A DNA stretch of 64,000 nucleotides, taken from positions 1-64,000 of the forward strand of contig CALCBD010000026.1 in assembly GCA_937897985.1 (NCBI GenBank), written 5' to 3'. Shown here in pieces: positions 36,512 to 44,250 of the stretch (its first letter is position 1; the number at the start of each line of letters is the position of its first letter). The position numbers were made by a program, and so were the translations under genes. The notes beneath the pieces were generated by a model. The model had not been told where the DNA came from. It saw nothing but the letters and a program-made list of their open reading frames with translations, and ran no database searches. Source of the stretch: an uncultured Paludibacter sp. (GTDB taxonomy: Bacteria > Bacteroidota > Bacteroidia > Bacteroidales > Paludibacteraceae).

Positions 36512-36900
36512 AATCATTAAGAAACAGGTTGGCAATTATTTTCACTCTATCGATGCTGATTGCTTCGTGGGCTGTATTGTGGTTACAAAGCCGGTATTTC
36601 CCATCATCAATGATAACTGCATATCCCTTTATACCACTTACTTTCTTTGTTTCGGGTTTAGCACTGATTGAAATTTTATATCGCACAAACAAAAGCAATC
36701 CCCGCAGATTGGTAAACGTTTATATGACACTGAAATTTTCAAAAATACTGATAGCCGGAATACTGGCCATGGTTTATATCTTTGTACTTCATGTCAGTAT
36801 CAAACCATTTATGATTGTTTTTGCAATTTTTTATATGATCTATCTGTTTTTCGAAACTTATTCGATGTACAGTATCGAAAAACAAATGAAGAAACAATAA
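36508..36900 (+). CDS. AtpI-like four-helix membrane protein of the ATP synthase operon
   Basis: A 130-residue membrane protein. The frame is open from 36484, but the Met at 36508 overlaps the atpC stop by ATGA and starts MKSLRNRLAII. Four hydrophobic helices are visible (about 8-27, 37-56, 73-93 and 98-118) with a basic C-terminus. The position between atpC and atpB and the size suggest an AtpI-type assembly factor, but no AtpI sequence motif is convincing. It ends 1 bp before the atpB start. Confidence 0.75.
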   Translation: MKSLRNRLAIIFTLSMLIASWAVLWLQSRYFPSSMITAYPFIPLTFFVSGLALIEILYRTNKSNPRRLVNVYMTLKFSKILIAGILAMVYIFVLHVSIKPFMIVFAIFYMIYLFFETYSMYSIEKQMKKQ

Positions 36901-36901
36901 A

Positions 36902-37999
36902 ATGAGTCGTAAACTTAAAATATTTTTCATTTTACTGATTGCTGTTTTTGTAATCAGAGGATCGGTTGATGCTGCTGTGTCGGCACCTGCCCCATCCACC
37001 GACACCATTGCCAATGAAGAAGCAAAATCGTTTAATATCCGCGATATAATTCTTGAGCACCTCACAGATGCTTACGATTGGCATATTACTGTAGTCGATG
37101 GTAAACCTGTTTCAATACCATTACCGGTGATAGTATACAGTAAAACCACAGGATGGCATATTTTCATGTCATCTGCATTGCACGGGGGAAAAGAATACAA
37201 AGGTTTCGTAATAGCCGAAGAAGGAAAATTCAAATCAAAAATTGTGGAAATAAATGAAAAAGGAGAGCAAATCAAACCCTTTGACATTTCGATTACCAAG
37301 AATGTATTTTCACTCTTATTCAGCAGTACACTGCTGATATTCATAATAATGTACGTAGCTAATTCGTACCGGAAAAACGGATTTGCACCTAAAAAAGGAT
37401 TTGTGGCAGCAATGGAAATGTTCATAATGAACATTAACGACGATGTAATAAAACCATCGATTGGAAAAGAATACAGGCATTATGCCCCGTATTTACTGAC
37501 TCTGTTCTTTTTTATATTCATCAACAATTTACTCGGGTTGATACCAATATTTCCCGGAGGAGCCAATGTAACAGGAAATATTGCCATTACATTCGTGCTG
37601 GCAGTTTGCACATTTCTGATTGTCAATTTAAAAGGTTCAAAGGAATACTGGAAAGAAATTTTATGGCCAGATATTCCGATGTGGCTGAAATTTCCGGTTC
37701 CTTTATTGCCCGTCATTGAGCTTGTGGGAATTATTTCCAAACCCTTTGCCCTTATGATACGGCTTTTTGCGAATATGCTTGCCGGTCACTCTATTGGACT
37801 CGGACTCACAGCACTGATTTTTGTAACGGTAAGTAAGGGAATAGTTATGAATACCAGTATGACTATCCTTTCGGTGGTATTCAGTGTATTTATCGGATTT
37901 GTGGAATTACTTGTGGCGTTTATTCAGGCATATATTTTCACCATGCTATCAGCTGTATTTATTGGTCTGGCAAGGGTTGAGCCCCATCAAAAGCATTAA
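36902..37999 (+). CDS. atpB: ATP synthase Fo subunit a, with long N-terminal extension
   Basis: A 365-residue proton-channel subunit. The core has the essential Arg287 in MIRLFANMLAGHSIG and the final FIQAYIFTMLSAVFIGLA helix. Before the core there is a signal-like helix (residues 5-24) and a ~110-residue soluble, presumably periplasmic domain (DIILEHLTDAYDWHITVVDG to about residue 130). This is absent in the 271-residue E. coli protein. Similar extensions are known to me from other Bacteroidota a subunits; their function is not known. Confidence 0.96.
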   Translation: MSRKLKIFFILLIAVFVIRGSVDAAVSAPAPSTDTIANEEAKSFNIRDIILEHLTDAYDWHITVVDGKPVSIPLPVIVYSKTTGWHIFMSSALHGGKEYKGFVIAEEGKFKSKIVEINEKGEQIKPFDISITKNVFSLLFSSTLLIFIIMYVANSYRKNGFAPKKGFVAAMEMFIMNINDDVIKPSIGKEYRHYAPYLLTLFFFIFINNLLGLIPIFPGGANVTGNIAITFVLAVCTFLIVNLKGSKEYWKEILWPDIPMWLKFPVPLLPVIELVGIISKPFALMIRLFANMLAGHSIGLGLTALIFVTVSKGIVMNTSMTILSVVFSVFIGFVELLVAFIQAYIFTMLSAVFIGLARVEPHQKH

Positions 38000-38093
38000 A
38001 AAAATTAAAGGAGAGAAATAAATAATATATAACAACAAACGACTTAAAACACTTTACGGGTGTTTAAGTACATTAAAACAAAAATAAAAAATC

Positions 38094-38345
38094 ATGTTAC
38101 TTACAATTTTATTACAAGTGGCTGCCAACGTAGGATTGGCAAAATTAGGAGCAGGCATAGGTGCCGGACTTGCAGCAGTAGGAGCCGGTATAGGTATCGG
38201 TAATATAGGTGGATCAGCAATGGAAGGCATTGCCCGACAACCTGAAGTTGCAGGCGATATCAGAATGAATATGCTTATTGCTGCTGCATTGGTCGATGCA
38301 GTTGCTCTTTTTGCGATCGTTGTTTGCGGATTTATTTTAAATTAA
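38094..38345 (+). CDS. atpE: ATP synthase Fo subunit c
   Basis: An 83-residue hairpin of two helices with a glycine-rich first helix (GAGIGAGLAAVGAGIGIG), the polar loop ARQPE, and the ion-binding carboxylate Asp68 in AALVDAVALF. The first helix lacks the Gln, and the second the Glu-Ser/Thr pair, that mark Na+-binding c rings, so proton coupling is the better reading. An unusual 95-bp gap separates it from atpB, possibly to allow extra translation of this multi-copy subunit. Confidence 0.97.
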   Translation: MLLTILLQVAANVGLAKLGAGIGAGLAAVGAGIGIGNIGGSAMEGIARQPEVAGDIRMNMLIAAALVDAVALFAIVVCGFILN

Positions 38346-38409
38346 TCCCAATCACGGTATTTCACTGTTTATTTAGCACGGAAGAATTATCTAACGTTAA
38401 TTAATTATT

Positions 38410-38910
38410 ATGTCACTATTGACTCCCGATTCAGGACTTTTGTTCTGGATGCTGATTTCCTTCGGAATTGTTGTTTTCATATTAGCAAAATTCGGTTTTC
38501 CTGTCATTCTGAAAATGGTGGAGGAACGTAAAAACTATATTGAAGAATCGCTGTTGATGGCTGAAAAAGCCCGTACCGAACTCGATAATGTGAAAAACGA
38601 TGCCGAAAAACTGATTGAACAGGCCAGACTTGAACATCAGGAAATTCTGAATAATGCATCAAAGCTGAAAGATACGCTCATACAGGATGCAAAAACCAAA
38701 GCTTTGATTGAAGCAGACAAAATCATCGAAAATGCCCGCATTCAGATTCAAAGCGAAAAAGAAAATGCAATCAGGGAAATTCGTCATCAGGTTGCCGGTT
38801 TATCGGTGGATATTGCAGAAAAAGTGCTGAGAAAAAAATTAACTAAAGACGACGAACAACTGAACATGATTCAGCTTCTGGTGGACGAAATTAATATCCC
38901 AAAATCATAA
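38410..38910 (+). CDS. atpF: ATP synthase Fo subunit b
   Basis: A 166-residue peripheral-stalk protein with one N-terminal membrane helix (LLFWMLISFGIVVFILAKFGFPVI). A long charged coiled coil follows from about residue 30, containing ERKNYIEESLLMAEKARTEL. The C-terminal part resembles the family's delta-contacting region. It starts 64 bp after atpE and ends 8 bp before atpH. Confidence 0.96.
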   Translation: MSLLTPDSGLLFWMLISFGIVVFILAKFGFPVILKMVEERKNYIEESLLMAEKARTELDNVKNDAEKLIEQARLEHQEILNNASKLKDTLIQDAKTKALIEADKIIENARIQIQSEKENAIREIRHQVAGLSVDIAEKVLRKKLTKDDEQLNMIQLLVDEINIPKS

Positions 38911-38918
38911 TTTAAGAA

Positions 38919-39458
38919 ATGAACACAGGTTTGGTTTCGTCGAGATATGCGCATGCTTTGTATGACTATGCACTTCAAAAAAATGCAGAGGAAAAGGTAT
39001 ACGCACAGACAAAATTGCTTTCAAAAGGTTTTTCTGAATTTGTTAAACTAAAATCCGTACTTAACAACCCTGTACTGGGAAATTCTCAGAAAAAAGAGAT
39101 CATACTTCTTGCAGTCAACAATGAAATTGATCCGGTTTTTGACAAATTCATTGATTTGGTACTCGAAAACAATCGCGTGGATTTACTTCAATTCATTGCT
39201 CTGAAATATCTGGATGTATTCCGGAAAAATAAAAACATCTTTGCTGCCAGGCTGACAACAGCAGTAGAAATTGATTCGGAGACCGAAAAAAATCTGATGA
39301 AAGTAATTGAAAATTATACCAACGGGACACTTGAACTGGACAAAACACTAAACCCTGACATTTTGGGAGGTTTTGCACTGGAAGTGGATAATACAAGATG
39401 GGATGCTACAATCGCCGGACAATTAAGTAAAATAAAAAAAGGACTCCTGGAATTGTAA
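38919..39458 (+). CDS. atpH: ATP synthase F1 subunit delta
   Basis: A 179-residue stalk protein linking b to the top of alpha3beta3. It begins with the typical SSRYAHALYDYALQ helix and ends with the characteristic LGGFALEVDNTRWDATIAGQLSKIKKGL segment. Normal length and position. Confidence 0.96.
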   Translation: MNTGLVSSRYAHALYDYALQKNAEEKVYAQTKLLSKGFSEFVKLKSVLNNPVLGNSQKKEIILLAVNNEIDPVFDKFIDLVLENNRVDLLQFIALKYLDVFRKNKNIFAARLTTAVEIDSETEKNLMKVIENYTNGTLELDKTLNPDILGGFALEVDNTRWDATIAGQLSKIKKGLLEL

Positions 39459-39566
39459 ATATACAAACGGTTTACAATTTCAACCCTGAATTTTTCAGTC
39501 AAAAGTTACAATTAACCTGAAAGTTATACTTTTGATTTATAAATGACAAAATTGAAAATATAAAAA

Positions 39567-41153
39567 ATGTCGGACAATATTAAGATAAGCGAGGTATCCG
39601 AAATACTAAGGATGCAACTTGAAGGAATTCAATCATCTGTTCAATTCGATGAAGTTGGTACAGTATTACAGGTAAGCGACGGTGTAGCACGTATTTACGG
39701 GCTTAATAATGCTGAAGCCAACGAACTGCTGGAGTTTGACAACGGAATGAAAGCAATCGTAATGAACCTTGAAGAGGACAATGTCGGGGCTGTTTTGCTC
39801 GGACCCACCGATGAAATCAAAGAAGGTTTCGTTGTAAAGCGTACCGGTAGGGTAGCGTCTATCAACGTGAATGAATCTATGCTTGGACGGGTAATTAACC
39901 CTTTGGGTGAACCGATTGACGGTAAAGGAAAACTTACAGGTGAAATGCTCGAAATGCCGCTCGAACGGAAAGCTCCGGGTGTAATTTTCCGTCAACCGGT
40001 GCTTGAACCACTGCAGACAGGTCTTAAAGCCATTGATGCTATGATTCCGATAGGCCGCGGACAGCGCGAACTGATTATCGGCGATCGCCAGACGGGAAAA
40101 ACAAGTATTGCCATCGACACCATTATCAATCAAAAAGAAAACTATAATGAAGGGAAACCTGTCTATTGCATCTATGTTGCAGTAGGTCAGAAAGGTTCGA
40201 CAGTAGCTTCGATTGTAAACACACTGAAAGAAAAAGGTGCTATGGACTATACAATTGTGGTGGCTGCCACAGCTTCCGATCCTGCCGCATTACAATACTT
40301 CGCTCCTTTTGCCGGAGCTGCTATCGGTGAATATTTCAGGGATACGGGTCGTCATGCTCTGGTAGTTTACGATGATCTGTCGAAACAGGCTGTAGCATAC
40401 CGCGAAGTGTCATTAATACTTCGTCGTCCATCCGGTCGTGAAGCATATCCCGGCGATATTTTCTATTTACATTCGAGATTGCTCGAACGTGCGGCCAAAA
40501 TTATTACCCAACAGGAAGTAGCCGAACAAATGAATGATTTGCCGCCCTGCCTGACAGGAAAAGTAAAAGGAGGCGGATCGCTGACTGCTTTACCTGTCAT
40601 TGAGACTCAGGCAGGTGATGTATCGGCTTATATTCCGACCAATGTAATATCAATCACTGATGGTCAGATATTTTTAGATACCGACTTATTTAATCAGGGA
40701 AACAGACCGGCAATCAATGTTGGAATTTCAGTATCGCGTGTAGGTGGAAATGCACAAATCAAACCGATGAAGAAAGTGGCAGGTACACTCAAAATAGATC
40801 AGGCTCAATTCCGCGAATTAGAGGCATTTACAAAATTCGGTGGTGACATGGATCCTGTCACAGCTATGACTATTGATAAAGGACAGAAAAACACACGTTT
40901 ACTTGTACAGGCACTGCATGAACCAATGCCCGTCGAACAACAAATTGCAGTTTTGTATTGCGGCACCCACGGTTTGTTATCAAAAATACCTCTCAATAAG
41001 GTAGATCAATTCCAGCAACAACTTTTACTGATTCTGGAACAACAACATAAAACGGATGTATTAGAAGTAATCAAATCGGGTATTGTAAACGATGAGGTTA
41101 CCGGAATTATCGAAGATGTGGCAGCCAGGATAGTGAAACAACTGTCAGCATAG
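39567..41153 (+). CDS. atpA: ATP synthase F1 subunit alpha
   Basis: A 528-residue non-catalytic nucleotide-binding subunit. The P-loop is GDRQTGKTS, followed by YVAVGQKGSTVA. The Arg finger region is in ISVSRVGGNAQ. An N-terminal beta barrel and a C-terminal helical domain are intact. It is preceded by a 108-bp gap from atpH and followed by atpG. Confidence 0.98.
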   Translation: MSDNIKISEVSEILRMQLEGIQSSVQFDEVGTVLQVSDGVARIYGLNNAEANELLEFDNGMKAIVMNLEEDNVGAVLLGPTDEIKEGFVVKRTGRVASINVNESMLGRVINPLGEPIDGKGKLTGEMLEMPLERKAPGVIFRQPVLEPLQTGLKAIDAMIPIGRGQRELIIGDRQTGKTSIAIDTIINQKENYNEGKPVYCIYVAVGQKGSTVASIVNTLKEKGAMDYTIVVAATASDPAALQYFAPFAGAAIGEYFRDTGRHALVVYDDLSKQAVAYREVSLILRRPSGREAYPGDIFYLHSRLLERAAKIITQQEVAEQMNDLPPCLTGKVKGGGSLTALPVIETQAGDVSAYIPTNVISITDGQIFLDTDLFNQGNRPAINVGISVSRVGGNAQIKPMKKVAGTLKIDQAQFRELEAFTKFGGDMDPVTAMTIDKGQKNTRLLVQALHEPMPVEQQIAVLYCGTHGLLSKIPLNKVDQFQQQLLLILEQQHKTDVLEVIKSGIVNDEVTGIIEDVAARIVKQLSA

Positions 41154-41213
41154 AGATTTTGATCATTTGTAACGATATAGCTAATTGATAAAAGTCATTA
41201 AAAAGAAAACAAA

Positions 41214-42077
41214 GTGGGATCGCTAAAAGAAATAAAATCAAGGATTAACTCCGTCAAATCGACTCAAAAAATCACATCTGCAATGAAAATGGTGTCGTCG
41301 TCGAAGTTAATTAAGGCGCAACGCAACATTGAGAACTTTTATCCGTATCAACAAAAGATTGAGACTATACTTCAGAATTTATTATCTTCAGGAAATGATA
41401 ATGCCGATTCGGTATTCTCCGAAAATCGTGAAATTAAACGCGTGGCAATCGTCGTATTTGCTTCAAATTCAAGTCTTTGTGGAAGTTTTAACGCCAATGT
41501 AGCCAAAAAGCTCAACGAAGTTTTAAAAACCTACTCACATCTTGGTAATGAAAATATTCTGTTGTTCCCTGTCGGAAAACAAATTTCAAAAGTTTGCCGT
41601 AAATACCCGTATAAAACACAGGAAAGCTTCGACCAACTGATTGACAAACCTGATTACATAGAGAGCCTGAACACTGCCAATATATTAATGTCTGCTTTTG
41701 AAAATCAGGAATTTGACAAAGTAGAACTAATATATAACCATTTTGTAAGTAAGAGCACACAGGAACTGAGAACAGAAACACTGTTACCTTTAAATACCAA
41801 ACAAATCAAATCGACAGGTCGTATTTCGGATTATATTATAGAGCCGGACCCGGAAACAGTGATAGAACAACTCATACCGAAGGCAATCAGATTAAAACTG
41901 CACTCTGCCCTGCTCGATTCAATAGCTTCGGAGCATGCTGCCCGTACCATAGCAATGCAAATTGCAACCGAAAATGCCGACGAAATTCTCCAGGAATTGT
42001 CTATGCAATACAACAAATCACGTCAGCAAGCCATTACCAATGAACTTTTAGATATCATTGGCGGTTCGTTTGCGTGA
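41214..42077 (+). CDS. atpG: ATP synthase F1 subunit gamma (GTG start)
   Basis: A 287-residue central-shaft protein. Translation begins at a GTG that yields MGSLKEIKSRINSVKSTQKITSAMKMVSSSKL, the standard N-terminal helix; no ATG lies nearby. The C-terminal helix with SEHAARTIAMQIATENADEI and RQQAITNELLDIIGG is also standard. It is the last gene of the operon. A 10-bp inverted repeat with a T run follows it. Confidence 0.97.
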   Translation: MGSLKEIKSRINSVKSTQKITSAMKMVSSSKLIKAQRNIENFYPYQQKIETILQNLLSSGNDNADSVFSENREIKRVAIVVFASNSSLCGSFNANVAKKLNEVLKTYSHLGNENILLFPVGKQISKVCRKYPYKTQESFDQLIDKPDYIESLNTANILMSAFENQEFDKVELIYNHFVSKSTQELRTETLLPLNTKQIKSTGRISDYIIEPDPETVIEQLIPKAIRLKLHSALLDSIASEHAARTIAMQIATENADEILQELSMQYNKSRQQAITNELLDIIGGSFA

Positions 42078-42140
42078 GATGTATTTGAATGTTATTCATT
42101 TTCAGGTTCCTTTTTGTACAAATAATAATATCGAGTATTT

Positions 42141-42197
42141 TCAATTGTTTAAGCGATATAAACAATTTATAAACAATTGAATCCCAAAGCTTTTTTT
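42141..42197 (+). terminator. Possible terminator hairpin of the ATP synthase operon
   Basis: TCAATTGTTT at 42141-42150 pairs exactly with AAACAATTGA at 42171-42180 across a 20-nt loop. The T run (42191-42197) comes 10 bases after the stem, so termination is plausible but not textbook. Confidence 0.45.
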
Positions 42198-42238
42198 ATC
42201 TCTTCCACTAATTAAGTCAAAAAATCAAAAAAAATTTA

Positions 42239-42246
42239 TAGATTTG
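42239..42246 (+). promoter_or_regulatory. -7 element of the ECF sigma gene
   Basis: TAGATTTG matches TAnnTTTG and lies 78 bp before the GTG start. This is the housekeeping type and differs from the CGTC motif found upstream of fecR and susC. Confidence 0.5.
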
Positions 42247-42323
42247 CAGGTTAAAAATTTAACTGTAAAAATTGTTTTTAGGTTAAATGTAAATCGAAAT
42301 CAGAAATTAATTCGGAAGAACAA

Positions 42324-42908
42324 GTGAAAAACCCTGAAGAAATCTATTTACTTGAAGAACTGAAAAAAGGTAACAAAGCTGCCTTTACTTTGTTGTTTCA
42401 GAATTATTTCAATGATTTGGTCTTATTTGCCGGTAATATTCTCAGAAATAAAAACCAATGTGAAGATATCGTTCAAAACATATTCCTTAAGCTTTGGACA
42501 GAACGTAGCAATATCATTATCGAAAGTTCACTGAAATCATTTTTATTGAAATCAGTGAAAAATGCATGTTTGGATGAAATTCGGCACCAACATGTTGTTA
42601 ATCAACACGAATCATACGTCGAATCAGTTTTTAATATTGATGAAATGATAGATACAGAAAACTATATTTTGTTTTCTGATTTAAGTACACACCTTGAAGA
42701 TGCACTGACAAAACTTCCGCCAAAATACAGAGAATCCTTTGAAATGAACAGGTTAAAAGGTATGAAATACAAAGAAATAGCAGAAGAATTACAGGTTTCT
42801 GAAAGGACAATTGAAGTGCGTATAAGCAAAGCGCTCTGCTTATTGCGTAAATATCTGAGTGATTTCTTCGTTACTGTATTTGTTTATTTTTTGCTTAAAA
42901 TTCATTAA
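42324..42908 (+). CDS. ECF-type RNA polymerase sigma factor (FecI-like, GTG start)
   Basis: A 194-residue sigma-70 family factor with only regions 2 and 4. Region 2 has NILRNKNQCEDIVQNIFLKLW, and region 4 the helix-turn-helix MKYKEIAEELQVSERTIEVRISKAL. The start is a GTG; no ATG lies upstream in frame. It is followed by a fecR gene and a SusC with an N-terminal signalling domain, the standard trans-envelope set of Bacteroidota glycan loci. The C-terminus (FFVTVFVYFLLKIH) is unusually hydrophobic. It probably recognises the paired motif upstream of fecR and susC. Confidence 0.94.
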   Translation: MKNPEEIYLLEELKKGNKAAFTLLFQNYFNDLVLFAGNILRNKNQCEDIVQNIFLKLWTERSNIIIESSLKSFLLKSVKNACLDEIRHQHVVNQHESYVESVFNIDEMIDTENYILFSDLSTHLEDALTKLPPKYRESFEMNRLKGMKYKEIAEELQVSERTIEVRISKALCLLRKYLSDFFVTVFVYFLLKIH

Positions 42909-42913
42909 AAAAA

Positions 42914-42938
42914 TGTGGGATTTCAGTCCTAAAACGTC
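42914..42938 (+). promoter_or_regulatory. Candidate ECF promoter upstream of fecR
   Basis: TGTGGG at 42914-42919 and AAAACGTC at 42931-42938, separated by 11 nt. The same two blocks at the same spacing occur before susC. CGTC is a common core of ECF -10 elements. The fecR ATG is 30 bp downstream. Confidence 0.55.
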
Positions 42939-42967
42939 ATGTCCAAATAGGTATAAATAGATTTAAG

Positions 42968-44002
42968 ATGCAAAATAACAATCAAATAGAGAGTCTGATT
43001 ATTAAACTTTTTTCCGATACAATCAGTAAGGAAGAAAAGCAGGTTTTAAAAGCCTGGATAGATGAAAACTCCGAAAATAAAAAATATTTGCTGCAAATGC
43101 AAAATATCTGGCATGTGGCACACCCCGCATTTCAACCGGAAGAATTAAATACTGACAAGGCAGTTACAAAATTACTCAGAAATATCGGTTCTGTCAGTGA
43201 AACCAAAAAAGTGAATGTCTCATTCTACAGATGGTGGCAACGAATTGCAGCAATTTTGATAATACCAATAACAATTTTGTCGTTGATTCAATTAAATCAA
43301 AAAAACAATCTGAATCAGAACGTTGCTTTTCAAGAGATTACTTCACCCTTAGGAATGAAATCCGAAGTCACTTTACCTGATGGTTCAAAAGTATGGTTAA
43401 ACTCCGGAAGTAAACTCAGATACCCTGTAGTATTCAGTTCAAAAGCACGTGAAATTTATTTATCAGGTGAAGCATTTTTCAAAGTACATTCCGACAAACA
43501 GCACCCATTTATCGTTTCCACATCGAATTTAAAGGTAAAAGCAACAGGAACAGCCTTTAATGTAGAATCATATATGAATGATACTTTAACAGCTGTTACT
43601 TTATTGGAGGGTAAAGTTGACGTTCAGATTGGAACAGCAAAATCAGAAAAAATTGAACCTGATCAAAGATTAGTTTATAACAATAAAATCAGGAGATATG
43701 TCATAAAAAAAACAGATGCACAGTATTGGTGTGCCTGGAAAGATGGTATTCTGGCATTTAGAAATGAGCCACTCGCTGAAGTGTTCAAACGAATCGGCAG
43801 AACTTATAATGTCGAAATTGTGGTAAAAGATAAAGTTATAGGCTTACAGCCATACAGGGCAACTTTCGAAGGTGAATCTTTAGATGAAATTTTACGTTTA
43901 TTAAAATTATCAGCTCCGATTAAATATAAACGAAGTGAACGAAAGCAACAATCTGATAATGAATTCCAAAAAGAGATTATAGAGGTCTATAAAGTAAAAT
44001 AA
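42968..44002 (+). CDS. FecR-family anti-sigma factor
   Basis: A 344-residue inner-membrane regulator. The cytoplasmic N-terminal part (1-85) would bind the sigma factor. One membrane helix follows (WQRIAAILIIPITILSLIQ, about 89-107), then the periplasmic FecR domain with EVTLPDGSKVWLNSGSKLRY. A C-terminal DUF4974-like domain (FRNEPLAEVFKRIGRTYNV) would contact the STN domain of the SusC partner. It starts 60 bp after the sigma gene and has its own candidate ECF promoter in that gap. Confidence 0.95.
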   Translation: MQNNNQIESLIIKLFSDTISKEEKQVLKAWIDENSENKKYLLQMQNIWHVAHPAFQPEELNTDKAVTKLLRNIGSVSETKKVNVSFYRWWQRIAAILIIPITILSLIQLNQKNNLNQNVAFQEITSPLGMKSEVTLPDGSKVWLNSGSKLRYPVVFSSKAREIYLSGEAFFKVHSDKQHPFIVSTSNLKVKATGTAFNVESYMNDTLTAVTLLEGKVDVQIGTAKSEKIEPDQRLVYNNKIRRYVIKKTDAQYWCAWKDGILAFRNEPLAEVFKRIGRTYNVEIVVKDKVIGLQPYRATFEGESLDEILRLLKLSAPIKYKRSERKQQSDNEFQKEIIEVYKVK

Positions 44003-44023
44003 CTGACAGTACGAAAAAAAAAT

Positions 44024-44068
44024 CCCACAAAAAAATTTGAAATAATTGAATTTTTTTGTGGGTTTTTT
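44024..44068 (+). terminator. Terminator between fecR and susC, overlapping a promoter motif
   Basis: CCCACAAAAAAATT at 44024-44037 pairs exactly with AATTTTTTTGTGGG at 44049-44062 and is followed by a T tract. The right arm contributes the GTGGG block of the candidate susC promoter, so the same bases appear to serve both signals. Confidence 0.8.
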
Positions 44069-44081
44069 ATTTTAAAACGTC
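44057..44081 (+). promoter_or_regulatory. Candidate ECF promoter upstream of susC
   Basis: TGTGGG at 44057-44062 and AAAACGTC at 44074-44081, with the same 11-nt spacing as upstream of fecR. Transcription would start near 44088, leaving a leader of about 160 nt before the SusC start. Confidence 0.55.
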
Positions 44082-44250
44082 GTATTATTTGAAAGACAAT
44101 CAATGCGATCACAAGCATTTTTAATAACCTTTAAATTTATAAAAAATGGACAAATCAAATTCTTCCCCTCCCGCTTAGTTTTCTGCCATTTTCAATTTTT
44201 TCGGAATTTTAAAACCAATATTAAATTCACTATTAAAAAATCAACAAAAA

